This document shows, one piece after another, positions 1 through 7,333 of a stretch of DNA of 10,506 nucleotides. The translations under genes and the position numbers were made by a program. Within the stretch, counting starts at the first letter, position 1, and the number at the start of each line of letters is the position of its first letter. This DNA is from Gammaproteobacteria bacterium (GTDB lineage: Bacteria; Pseudomonadota; Gammaproteobacteria; Arenicellales; JAANXG01). Where the stretch lies: assembly GCA_018263405.1 (NCBI GenBank), contig JAANXG010000054.1, forward strand, positions 1-10,506, written 5' to 3'. Under the pieces are notes generated by a model. It saw only the letters and a list, made by a program, of their open reading frames with translations. It ran no database searches and was not told the DNA's origin.

Positions 1-10
1 AAGTGCCGTT

Positions 11-128
11 TACGGAGCTAAGGATGCAATACCTCCCTGTACGCTCTGGCGAAAGCCTCCGTGCTTTCGACAGCCCTGAAAGACAACCCTACCCCCACAT
101 TCTTGCACGGGGTTATTGAGAACTTACA
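11..128 (+). repeat. 118-bp repeat, left arm of a terminal inverted pair
   Basis: Every base of this segment is matched by the reverse complement of 10389-10506, so the window is framed by a perfect 118-bp inverted repeat. The repeat has two parts. Positions 11-73 carry a small hairpin, CGAAAGC (50-56) pairing with GCTTTCG (63-69) across a 6-nt loop. Positions 74-127 are a block also found, with 6 mismatches in 54, at 5712-5765. The block ends in GAGAACTTAC, 34 bases before the sucA start. No open reading frame of note lies in it, so a non-coding dispersed element (MITE- or REP-like) is the simplest reading. The outer boundary is uncertain, because the partner copy runs off the window edge. 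Confidence 0.9.
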
Positions 129-153
129 TCAATTCGACTTGAGCAAGTATAAC
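124..153 (+). promoter_or_regulatory. possible sigma70-like promoter before sucA
   Basis: TTACAT (124-129) and TATAAC (148-153) are separated by 18 bases and resemble -35 and -10 boxes. The -35 candidate overlaps the last bases of the repeat, so the repeat end could contribute to it. The -10 is only 8 bases from the sucA ATG, which would give an almost leaderless transcript. That makes the call weak; the true promoter may lie upstream of the window, for example in an sdh-suc operon. Confidence 0.2.
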
Positions 154-161
154 GAGATCCA

Positions 162-2966
162 ATGATAGGCCCTCCAAAATTCGTTTCGGAGGCGGTAATC
201 GACTCACTCTTAAGCGGAGGGAATGCCGCTTATCTCGATCGGCTTTACGAAAGCTACCGCCGGGACCCCAACGCCGTCGATACACAGTGGCGGGAATACT
301 TCGCCCGTCTCGAACCAAGGCGTGAAACCGCTCAAGACGCCGGAAAAGCCGCCTACTCGGAGGCGGATGCGAGCAAGCAATCGTCGATACTGCGCCTGAT
401 AAACGCCTACCGCATGCGGGGGCACCAAGAAGCGAAGGTCGACCCCCTCGACATGCTGGCACAGCCCTCGGTACCCGACCTGGATCCGGATTTTCACGGA
501 CTCACGCGGGAAGACATGGGCCGGGAGTTCGACAGCAGTTCACTGTCGGCCCCCAAGCGAATGAAACTGCGGGACATCTTGACGCTACTCAGGGAGACGT
601 ATTGCCGCACCATCGGTTCCGAATACATGCACATCACCAACATCGAGGAGCGGTGGTGGCTGCAGAGCCGGCTCGAGTCCAATCACGGGTGCCCCGATTT
701 CGATCACGAAAAGAGGAAGGAGATACTTTGGTGTCTGACGGCCGCGGAGGGCATCGAAAAGTATCTTCACAAGAAATACGTAGGTCAAAAACGCTTCTCC
801 CTTGAAGGCGGAGAAAGCCTAATCCCGCTGCTCCACGAACTCAATCATCGCGCCGGCAGCGGCGGCTTCAGAGAGATCGTCATCGGCATGGCCCACCGGG
901 GCCGGCTGAATGTGCTCGTGAATATACTGGGAAAATCGCCCGCCGATCTATTCTCGGAGTTCGAAGGCAAACATGAAACGGAAGGATCGGGGGACGTTAA
1001 ATACCATCAGGGCTTTTCCTCGGATATTCAGACCGAGGGAGGACCGGTACACCTGGCCCTGGCGTTCAATCCGTCGCATCTGGAGATCGTGTCCCCGGTT
1101 GTCGAGGGCTCCGTGAAAGCCCGGCAGCTGCGCCGGGAAGATCGCCACGGTGAATCCGTGTTGCCCCTGGTCATTCACGGCGACGCCTCCATCGCCGGAC
1201 AGGGGGTGGTCATGGAAACAATCAACCTTTCCAAGACCCGGGGGTATGGCACTGGCGGCACGATCCATATCGTGGTCAACAACCAGATCGGCTTCACGAC
1301 CAGTAACCCCTTGGACGCACGTTCGACGCTGTACTGCACGGAAGTAGCCAAAATGGTCATGGCGCCGGTTTTTCATGTGAATACGAACCACCCGGAAGCC
1401 GTTGTGTTTATTGCCCAATTGGCTCTGGATTACCGCGTGAAGTTCAACAAGGACGTGGTGATCGACCTGATTTGTTACCGGCGGCACGGCCATAATGAAG
1501 CAGATGAACCGCGGGTCACCCAGCCGATGATGTACAAAAAGATCAGTCAGCTGAAAACCACACGGGAGCTGTATGCCCAGTCGCTAGTCGAGGATGCCGT
1601 GATCCAACAGGACGACGCCGCGCAAATGGCCGACGAATACCGGGATTCGCTCGACAACGCGGAGGTGGTGGCGGAAAACCTGGTGGACGGCGGCAACGAC
1701 GAATATCTGGTTGACTGGACGCCTTATATGGGCGGGTCTTACAACGAAGAAGTCGACACCGCCGTGTCCGAGGAACGTTTACGGGATCTCGGCGAACGCC
1801 TGATCAAGCTGCCCGAGGGATTTGAAACCCACGCACGGGTCACCAAGATCCTGAAAGACCGCCGGAAGATGATAGACGGGGAGATTCCCATGGACTGGGG
1901 CACAGCGGAGAATCTCGCCTACGCCTCGCTCCTGGAAGACGGAAACTCGGTACGCCTGTCAGGGCAGGATTCGGCGCGCGGTACGTTTTTTCATCGGCAC
2001 GCCGCCTTTCACAATCAAAAAACCGGCGAGATTCATATTCCCCTTAGAAATCTGTTTACGGATCAACCGCGTTTCCTGGTCATCAACTCCATCCTGTCGG
2101 AGGAGGCCGTACTGGCGTTCGAGTACGGTTATGCGACGGCGGAACCGAATACCTTGGTGATCTGGGAGGCGCAGTTCGGCGATTTCGCCAATGGCGCCCA
2201 GGTGGTGATCGACCAGTTTATCTCCAGCGGGGCGGCGAAATGGGGACGATTGTGTGGGCTGACGCTGCTCCTGCCCCACGGCTACGAGGGCCAGGGCCCG
2301 GAACACTCCTCGGCACGGCTGGAGCGGTTTCTGCAGTTGTGTGCGGAATATAACCAGCAAGTCTGCGTGCCGACGACGCCCGCCCAGTTTTTCCACATGA
2401 TTCGAAGACAGGCCCTGAGGCGTTTCCGCCGGCCGCTGGTTGTCATGACCCCCAAAAGCCTCCTGCGACACAAGCTTTCGACATCCACGCTCGATGCTCT
2501 CGCCAATGCCCAATTCGAAACCCTGATTCCCGAGATCGATCCCCACGACGAAGGAAAGGTAACGCGCATCGTGGCCTGCAGCGGCAAAGTGTATTTCGAT
2601 CTGCTTGAAGCGCGCCGAAAACATGAAAAGGCAGACACCGTCATCGTTCGAGTCGAACAGTTGTATCCGTTCCCCCGTGAGCGATTGAGCAAGCAGTTGG
2701 AAAAATACCCGAATGCCGCCGAACTGGTCTGGTGTCAGGAGGAGCCCCGAAACCAAGGCGCGTGGTATCAGATCAACCATCACCTACGCGCCTGCATCCG
2801 GAAGGACCGGTCCCTGGCTTATGCCGGCTGCGGACCCTCTTCGTCGCCGGCTGTCGGCAGTTTGAGCATACACAACCGGCAACAGAAAGAACTTGTACAA
2901 CAAGCCCTCGGTCTTACCTATACAGGCGAACAGAACGATCAAAAGAAGAAAGGTAATAATCCATGA
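162..2966 (+). CDS. sucA: 2-oxoglutarate dehydrogenase E1 component
   Basis: This is the thiamine-diphosphate-dependent E1 subunit of the cytoplasmic 2-oxoglutarate dehydrogenase complex. It decarboxylates 2-oxoglutarate and passes the succinyl group to the lipoyl arm of E2. It has 934 residues, essentially the length of E. coli SucA (933). The N-terminal segment (about 8-50, AAYLDRLYESYRRDP) matches the family's E2-binding region. Cofactor and active-site signatures follow in order: GMAHRGRLN (242-250), NPSHLEIV (303-310), GDASIAGQG (340-348) with VVNNQIGF (371-378) forming the ThDP/Mg motif, and YRRHGHNEADEP (439-450). The C-terminal half has the transketolase-like GDFANGAQ, HGYEGQGPEHSSAR and RRPLVVMTPKSLLRH stretches. 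The C-terminus keeps the family SSSPAVG and HNRQQKELV pattern. The start at 162 fits the family's N-terminus; the ribosome site (CGAGA at 153-157) is weak. The stop overlaps the sucB start as ATGA, implying translational coupling. Confidence 0.97.
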   Translation: MIGPPKFVSEAVIDSLLSGGNAAYLDRLYESYRRDPNAVDTQWREYFARLEPRRETAQDAGKAAYSEADASKQSSILRLINAYRMRGHQEAKVDPLDMLAQPSVPDLDPDFHGLTREDMGREFDSSSLSAPKRMKLRDILTLLRETYCRTIGSEYMHITNIEERWWLQSRLESNHGCPDFDHEKRKEILWCLTAAEGIEKYLHKKYVGQKRFSLEGGESLIPLLHELNHRAGSGGFREIVIGMAHRGRLNVLVNILGKSPADLFSEFEGKHETEGSGDVKYHQGFSSDIQTEGGPVHLALAFNPSHLEIVSPVVEGSVKARQLRREDRHGESVLPLVIHGDASIAGQGVVMETINLSKTRGYGTGGTIHIVVNNQIGFTTSNPLDARSTLYCTEVAKMVMAPVFHVNTNHPEAVVFIAQLALDYRVKFNKDVVIDLICYRRHGHNEADEPRVTQPMMYKKISQLKTTRELYAQSLVEDAVIQQDDAAQMADEYRDSLDNAEVVAENLVDGGNDEYLVDWTPYMGGSYNEEVDTAVSEERLRDLGERLIKLPEGFETHARVTKILKDRRKMIDGEIPMDWGTAENLAYASLLEDGNSVRLSGQDSARGTFFHRHAAFHNQKTGEIHIPLRNLFTDQPRFLVINSILSEEAVLAFEYGYATAEPNTLVIWEAQFGDFANGAQVVIDQFISSGAAKWGRLCGLTLLLPHGYEGQGPEHSSARLERFLQLCAEYNQQVCVPTTPAQFFHMIRRQALRRFRRPLVVMTPKSLLRHKLSTSTLDALANAQFETLIPEIDPHDEGKVTRIVACSGKVYFDLLEARRKHEKADTVIVRVEQLYPFPRERLSKQLEKYPNAAELVWCQEEPRNQGAWYQINHHLRACIRKDRSLAYAGCGPSSSPAVGSLSIHNRQQKELVQQALGLTYTGEQNDQKKKGNNP
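2948..2953 (+). promoter_or_regulatory. Shine-Dalgarno site for sucB
   Basis: GAAAGG lies inside the last codons of sucA, 9 bases before the sucB ATG at 2963. It supports that start and the coupled translation suggested by the 4-base ATGA overlap. Confidence 0.6.
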
Positions 2967-4195
2967 CGATAGAAGTTAAAGTACCGCAACTTCCGGAGTC
3001 GATATCCGAAGCCACGGTCGTTGGTTGGCACAAAGCCGCCGGTGATACCGTGAATCGAGATGAAAACCTCGTCGATCTCGAGACCGAAAAAGTAGTTCTG
3101 GAAGTGCCGGCGCCCAAAGACGGCGTGCTGACTGAAATCAAGAAAAACGATGGTGACACAGTCGAGGCGGATGATGTGCTGGCCATCGTTGCCCCCGATG
3201 CTTCCCCGAAAGAAAAACCGGCGGAGGATGGCGAACAATCCGCCGAGGACAAGAAAGCGGGAAAACCCACGAGGGAGCTGGAGCAAGGCTCACCCAGAAC
3301 CAGTCCCTCGGTGCGCAAGCTGTTGGAGGAGCATGACTTGGATCCATCGAGCCTCAAAGGAACGGGCAAGGACGGACGTCTACTGAAAGAGGATATGCTG
3401 AAGTACCTGGAGGGAAAAGAGAAATCCGCGACCAAAGAGAAAGAATCGGAGAAAGCGTCCCTCCGGTCGCCGCTAGAAACGAAATCCAAGGGCGAACGTG
3501 CGGAGCGGCGCGAGCCGATGTCTCGGTTACGGGCAACTGTCGCGAGCCGACTGAAGAACGCCCAGAATACCGCGGCCATGCTCACGACTTTCAACGATGT
3601 AAACCTGCAGGCTGTGATGGACATACGTGCAAAATACAAGGAAGCGTTCGAAGAAAAACACGGTGTACGACTGGGCATGATGTCGTTCTTCGCCAAAGCC
3701 GGCGTCGAAGCACTCAAACGCTACCCGATCGTGAACGCCTACGTGGAAGGTGACGAAATCGTCTACCACGACTATCAGGACATCGGCATCGCGGCCGCAT
3801 CGCCTCGGGGCCTGGTGGTGCCCGTTGTGCGCGGCGTCGGGCAAAAAAGCTTCGCCGAGATCGAGGCGGAAATCGCGCAGCTGGGGAAAAAAGCACGGGA
3901 CGGCAAACTCACCATGGAAGAGCTGAGCGGCGGCACCTTCACGATTACCAACGGCGGTGTATTTGGTTCGATGCTGTCGACGCCCATTCTGAACCCTCCC
4001 CAAAGCGGGATTCTCGGCATGCATCGCATCGAAAAACGCCCTGTCGCCGAAAACGGTGAAGTCGCGATACGGCCAATGATGTACCTGGCGCTGACCTACG
4101 ATCACCGTATTATCGACGGCGCGGAGGCTGTACGTTTTCTAGTAACAGTCAAAGAAATGCTGGAAGACCCAGCTCGGTTGTTGCTCCAGATCTAA
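2963..4195 (+). CDS. sucB: 2-oxoglutarate dehydrogenase E2 (dihydrolipoyl succinyltransferase)
   Basis: This is the core subunit of the 2-oxoglutarate dehydrogenase complex. It carries the lipoyl group and transfers succinyl from E1 to CoA. It has 410 residues, close to E. coli SucB (405). A single lipoyl domain spans about residues 2-77, with the lipoylated lysine at K43 in DLETEKVVLEVPAP. A charged Lys/Glu-rich linker (about 80-110) leads to the peripheral E3/E1-binding domain (about 113-149: SPSVRKLLEEHDLDP, GTGKDGRLLKEDML). A second charged linker (about 150-183) leads to the catalytic domain (about 184-410). Catalytic residues H381 and D385 lie in YDHRIIDGAEAV, and FTITNGGVFGS is a conserved family motif. 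One lipoyl domain plus operon position between E1 and E3 favours SucB over pyruvate dehydrogenase E2. The start at 2963 has a good ribosome site. Confidence 0.97.
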   Translation: MTIEVKVPQLPESISEATVVGWHKAAGDTVNRDENLVDLETEKVVLEVPAPKDGVLTEIKKNDGDTVEADDVLAIVAPDASPKEKPAEDGEQSAEDKKAGKPTRELEQGSPRTSPSVRKLLEEHDLDPSSLKGTGKDGRLLKEDMLKYLEGKEKSATKEKESEKASLRSPLETKSKGERAERREPMSRLRATVASRLKNAQNTAAMLTTFNDVNLQAVMDIRAKYKEAFEEKHGVRLGMMSFFAKAGVEALKRYPIVNAYVEGDEIVYHDYQDIGIAAASPRGLVVPVVRGVGQKSFAEIEAEIAQLGKKARDGKLTMEELSGGTFTITNGGVFGSMLSTPILNPPQSGILGMHRIEKRPVAENGEVAIRPMMYLALTYDHRIIDGAEAVRFLVTVKEMLEDPARLLLQI

Positions 4196-4214
4196 TCGAA
4201 TCAGAATCTATAAT

Positions 4215-4223
4215 AAGGCGGAG
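4215..4223 (+). promoter_or_regulatory. Shine-Dalgarno site for lpd
   Basis: AAGGCGGAG sits 5 bases before the ATG at 4229 and is the strongest ribosome site in the window. It fixes the lpd start within the 33-base gap after sucB. Confidence 0.7.
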
Positions 4224-4228
4224 TTCTA

Positions 4229-5665
4229 ATGCCCGATAAATACGATGTGGCCGTGATCGGAGCGGGACCGGCAGGATATGTCGCGGCAATACGCTGCGCG
4301 CAACTGGGTTTCAACACTGTCTGCATCGACGATTTCAAGGGCGGCGACGGCAAGGCGTCGCTGGGCGGGACGTGCCTGAACGTCGGCTGTATTCCTTCCA
4401 AAGCTCTGCTTGACTCCTCGGAACAGTATCACCGGGTGAAGCACCAATGCAGCATTCACGGTATACAAGTTAAAAACGCCAGCATCGACATTGGTGAAAT
4501 GCTGGCCCGCAAGGAAAAGATCGTTCAGTCCCTCACGAGCGGCATCAAACAATTGTTCAAAGCCAACAAAGTCACCTCGCTGCACGGACACGGCAAACTC
4601 GCCGAACACAGTTCTCGCGGTTGCAAGGTGGAAGTCGAGGACGGAAAGGAAAAACGAATAATCGAAGCCCGGCACGTTATCCTGGCCTGCGGTTCCATAC
4701 CGATCGATATCCCCGTAGCTCCCGTCGATCAGAAGACCATAGTCGATTCCACCGGGGCATTGGATTTCAAGGAAGTGCCCGGGCGTCTCGGCGTGATCGG
4801 CGCGGGCGTCATCGGGCTGGAGCTCGGCAGCGTGTGGGGTCGCTTGGGAGCGGACGTCACCATTCTCGAAGCCCTCGACACGTTTCTACCCACCGTGGAC
4901 AAGCAGATCGCCCGGGTCGCCCAAAAGCAATTCGAGAAGCAAGGATTGGATATCAACTTGGGTTGCAAAGTTACCGAAGCCAAATCCGGGGAAAACGGTG
5001 TTGCCGTTAAGTACGAAGACAAGGACGGCGCACACAAAACAGAGTTCGACCGGCTTATCGTTTGTGTCGGGCGGCGCCCGAACACGAATGACCTCTCGCA
5101 TGAAAGCGTCGGTTTGAAACTCGATGACCGGGGCTTTATCGAGGTTGACGACAGCTGTAGCACGGGCCTCGAGAATGTCTACGCGGTGGGCGATGCCGTA
5201 CGCGGCCCCATGCTCGCGCACAAGGGTTCGGAAGAAGGCGTGGCGGTAGCCGAGATGATTGCCGGACAGCCGTTTCACATGAATTACGATGTAATTCCCT
5301 GGGTGATCTACACCTGGCCGGAGGTCGCCTGGGCAGGCAAGACCGAGGAGCAGTTAAAGGATGACGGCGCGGATTACCGAGTAGGCACTTTTCCGTTTGC
5401 GGCGACGGGCCGGGCGCTTGCCATGAGCGAAGGCGGCAGCGGCCGAGTGAAATTCGTGGCGGACGCAAAAACCGACCGTATTCTCGGCGCCCATATCGTG
5501 GGCCCCTATGCCTCCGAACTGATCGCCGAAGCCGTCGTGGCCATGGAGTTCGAAGGTTCCAGCGAAGACCTGGCGCGCATCGTGCATGCGCATCCCACGT
5601 TATCGGAAGCGGTGCACGAGGCCGCCCTGGCCGTGGACAAGCGCGCTATTCACAAAGCGAACTAA
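4229..5665 (+). CDS. lpdG: dihydrolipoyl dehydrogenase (E3)
   Basis: This is the FAD flavoenzyme that reoxidises the dihydrolipoyl group of E2 with NAD+. It has 478 residues, normal for the family. The FAD-binding motif is VIGAGPAGY (9-17). The redox disulfide is C49/C54 in GGTCLNVGCIPSKALLDSS, preceded by a short insert (FKGGDGKASL) like that of pseudomonad LpdG-type enzymes. The NAD-binding motif is VIGAGVIGLELG (189-200). The second FAD contact is YAVGDAVRGPMLAHKG (319-333). The C-terminal dimerisation domain carries the catalytic pair H455 and E460 in HAHPTLSEAVHEA. The gene follows sucAB by 33 bases with a strong ribosome site, so it is probably the E3 of this complex. It may also serve pyruvate dehydrogenase or glycine cleavage. 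The repeat hairpin at 5693-5734 begins 28 bases after the stop. The symbol lpdG rather than lpdA is by resemblance. Confidence 0.96.
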   Translation: MPDKYDVAVIGAGPAGYVAAIRCAQLGFNTVCIDDFKGGDGKASLGGTCLNVGCIPSKALLDSSEQYHRVKHQCSIHGIQVKNASIDIGEMLARKEKIVQSLTSGIKQLFKANKVTSLHGHGKLAEHSSRGCKVEVEDGKEKRIIEARHVILACGSIPIDIPVAPVDQKTIVDSTGALDFKEVPGRLGVIGAGVIGLELGSVWGRLGADVTILEALDTFLPTVDKQIARVAQKQFEKQGLDINLGCKVTEAKSGENGVAVKYEDKDGAHKTEFDRLIVCVGRRPNTNDLSHESVGLKLDDRGFIEVDDSCSTGLENVYAVGDAVRGPMLAHKGSEEGVAVAEMIAGQPFHMNYDVIPWVIYTWPEVAWAGKTEEQLKDDGADYRVGTFPFAATGRALAMSEGGSGRVKFVADAKTDRILGAHIVGPYASELIAEAVVAMEFEGSSEDLARIVHAHPTLSEAVHEAALAVDKRAIHKAN

Positions 5666-5673
5666 GGGCTCGC

Positions 5674-5765
5674 GCAATGTTAGCGATGGTGCGGGGGTAG
5701 GGTTTCACTTTCCCTGAAAGTCAACCCTACCCCCACATTCTCACATGGGGTTATCGAGAGCTTAC
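5674..5765 (+). repeat. second repeat copy, with long hairpin
   Basis: The right part (5712-5765) matches 74-127 at 48 of 54 bases, in the same orientation. The left part (5674-5711) is unlike the left part of the terminal copies. It makes an extended hairpin: GGGGGTAGGGTT (5693-5704) pairs perfectly with AACCCTACCCCC (5723-5734), and inside it ACTTTC (5707-5712) pairs with GAAAGT (5716-5721) over a CCT loop, about 18 base pairs in all. The same CCCTACCCCC strand could instead pair in part with the GGGG at 5747-5750. No T-tract follows, so it is not a classical intrinsic terminator. It could still act as a 3'-end stabiliser or weak terminator for the suc operon transcript. Confidence 0.8.
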
Positions 5766-5797
5766 CCCTGGGCGGGATAAGCATTTGCCGTATAGGC

Positions 5798-5803
5798 TAT
5801 AAT
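5798..5803 (+). promoter_or_regulatory. possible -10 box for algC
   Basis: A perfect TATAAT lies 32 bases before the algC start and 32 bases after the repeat. No convincing -35 is seen at 16-18 bases; the facing hexamer is GGGATA-like. It is the best local candidate for independent transcription of algC. Confidence 0.3.
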
Positions 5804-5835
5804 CCACGCTTGCCTGACAGACGAGCGACCAGACG

Positions 5836-7212
5836 TTGCGCAAACTGCCACCAGAGATTTTCAAGGCTTACGACATCCGGGGCGTCGTCGGCGACGGATT
5901 GACCGAGGAGATCGTCCGCGATATCGGTCAGGCCATCGGCAGCGAAGCCCGCGACAGAGACGTCGAAACCGTGGTAATCGGGCGGGACGGCCGGATATCC
6001 GGCCCGGTTCTGCTCGATGCTCTGGCTTCGGGCCTGATGGCGGCCGGCTGTAATGTCATCGATATCGGCCTGGCCCCGACGCCGGTCGTTTACTTCGCCG
6101 CGTTCGAGCTGAATACCCATTCCGCCGTGGCACTAACCGGCAGCCATAATCCGCCGTCGTACAACGGCTTGAAAATGGTGATCGACGGAGAAACCCTGTC
6201 GGGGGAGCGTATACAAGCTCTAAAAGAGCGCATCGAACGCAGCGATCTGGTCGATGGCCAGGGGGCCCGCCTGCAGCGTTCGCTTACCGAAACATACATC
6301 GAGCGCGTCTGCGGCGACGTCAAACCCGCACGTCAACTCAAGGTCGTTATCGACTGCGGCAACGGCGTGGCCGGCGCCGTAGCGCCGGCATTATTTCGCC
6401 GTTTGGGTTGCCAAGTGGTCGATCTGTTCTGCGACGTCGACGGTTCGTTCCCCAATCACCACCCCGATCCGAGCCAGGAAGACAACCTGAGAGATCTGGT
6501 ACGCGCACTACAGAAACACGACGCGGACCTGGGACTGGCATTCGATGGAGACGGTGACCGCCTTGGTGTGGTGTCTCCCGACGGCAAAGTTATCTGGCCG
6601 GACCGCCAAATGATCCTTTTCGCGCGGGATATCCTGGAGCGGCAAATCGGCGCCGAAATTATTTTCGACGTCAAGTGCTCGAGAAATCTCGCCACCGCCA
6701 TTCGCGCTGCGGGCGGGCGGCCCGTAATGTGGCGCACCGGCCACTCCTTCATCAAGACCAAGCTCAAGGAAAGCGGCGCCGCGCTGGCGGGCGAGATGAG
6801 CGGGCACATTTTCTTCAAGGAACGCTGGTACGGCTTCGATGACGGAATGTACGCGGGCGCCCGGTTGATCGAATTGCTGTCGCGGGACGAAAGATCGCCA
6901 CAGCGGATCTTCGACGCATTGCCCGACAGCTACAATACGCCGGAGCTGCACATCGAAATGGAGGAAGGCGAACACTTCAAATTCATGGAGGAGCTGGAAA
7001 AAACCACCAACTTCAGTGACGGCAAGGTCAGCACCATCGACGGCGTGCGCGTCGATTTCGACGACGGCTTCGGTCTGGTGCGGCCGTCCAACACCACACC
7101 GATCCTGGTGCTCCGGTTCGAAGCCGAAAGCCCAGAAGCCCTGGAGCGTATCCAGAAGCGCTTCCGGGAATGGATCCTGGACACCCGAGCGGACGTAACC
7201 GTGCCGATATAG
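5836..7212 (+). CDS. algC: phosphomannomutase/phosphoglucomutase
   Basis: This alpha-D-phosphohexomutase interconverts mannose-6-P/mannose-1-P and glucose-6-P/glucose-1-P. In pseudomonads AlgC feeds alginate, LPS core and other exopolysaccharides. It has 458 residues, close to P. aeruginosa AlgC (463). It begins IFKAYDIRGVVGD, the family's N-terminal signature. The phosphoserine is S103 in ALTGSHNPPSYNG. The Mg-binding loop is FDGDGDR (236-242, with D237, D239 and D241). The sugar-binding loop is GEMSGHIFF (319-327). The phosphate-binding site is RPSNTTP (416-422) in the C-terminal domain. The chosen start is a TTG at 5836. It places the conserved N-terminus correctly and no ATG is available upstream in frame nearby; only a weak ACGAG ribosome site is visible. 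The substrate range is inferred from family and not shown here. Confidence 0.94.
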   Translation: MRKLPPEIFKAYDIRGVVGDGLTEEIVRDIGQAIGSEARDRDVETVVIGRDGRISGPVLLDALASGLMAAGCNVIDIGLAPTPVVYFAAFELNTHSAVALTGSHNPPSYNGLKMVIDGETLSGERIQALKERIERSDLVDGQGARLQRSLTETYIERVCGDVKPARQLKVVIDCGNGVAGAVAPALFRRLGCQVVDLFCDVDGSFPNHHPDPSQEDNLRDLVRALQKHDADLGLAFDGDGDRLGVVSPDGKVIWPDRQMILFARDILERQIGAEIIFDVKCSRNLATAIRAAGGRPVMWRTGHSFIKTKLKESGAALAGEMSGHIFFKERWYGFDDGMYAGARLIELLSRDERSPQRIFDALPDSYNTPELHIEMEEGEHFKFMEELEKTTNFSDGKVSTIDGVRVDFDDGFGLVRPSNTTPILVLRFEAESPEALERIQKRFREWILDTRADVTVPI

Positions 7213-7333
7213 CTTTGTCACGCGGCAAATCGGATCGAAATGCGGGGATGGGATGCGGCGTGATGGCGATGTCCGCGGCGATGTTTTGCAGTATCGTGGT
7301 GCACGAAGAAATCGCCTGCGCTTACTCATCGAC

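Noticed and set aside
11..128. Possible integron attC site or CRISPR repeat.
   Set aside because: There is no cassette structure, no integrase core-site pattern and no regular repeat-spacer array; only three dispersed copies are seen.
1959..2783. A 274-codon open frame on the - strand inside sucA, and similar long antisense frames in sucB, lpd and algC.
   Set aside because: They are antisense to genes with clear conserved motifs, have no recognisable domains, and are expected in GC-rich coding sequence.
4209..4214. TATAAT between sucB and lpd, as a possible internal promoter for lpd.
   Set aside because: It has no supporting -35 element and lies only 14 bases before the ATG, overlapping the approach to the ribosome site. 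The 33-base gap is typical of an operon.
7253..7333. N-terminal extension of the methyltransferase from the ATG at 7253.
   Set aside because: The added 27 residues are Arg-rich and unlike methyltransferase N-termini, whereas the GTG at 7334 gives a family-like beginning. The extension is not excluded, because a G-rich stretch precedes the ATG.
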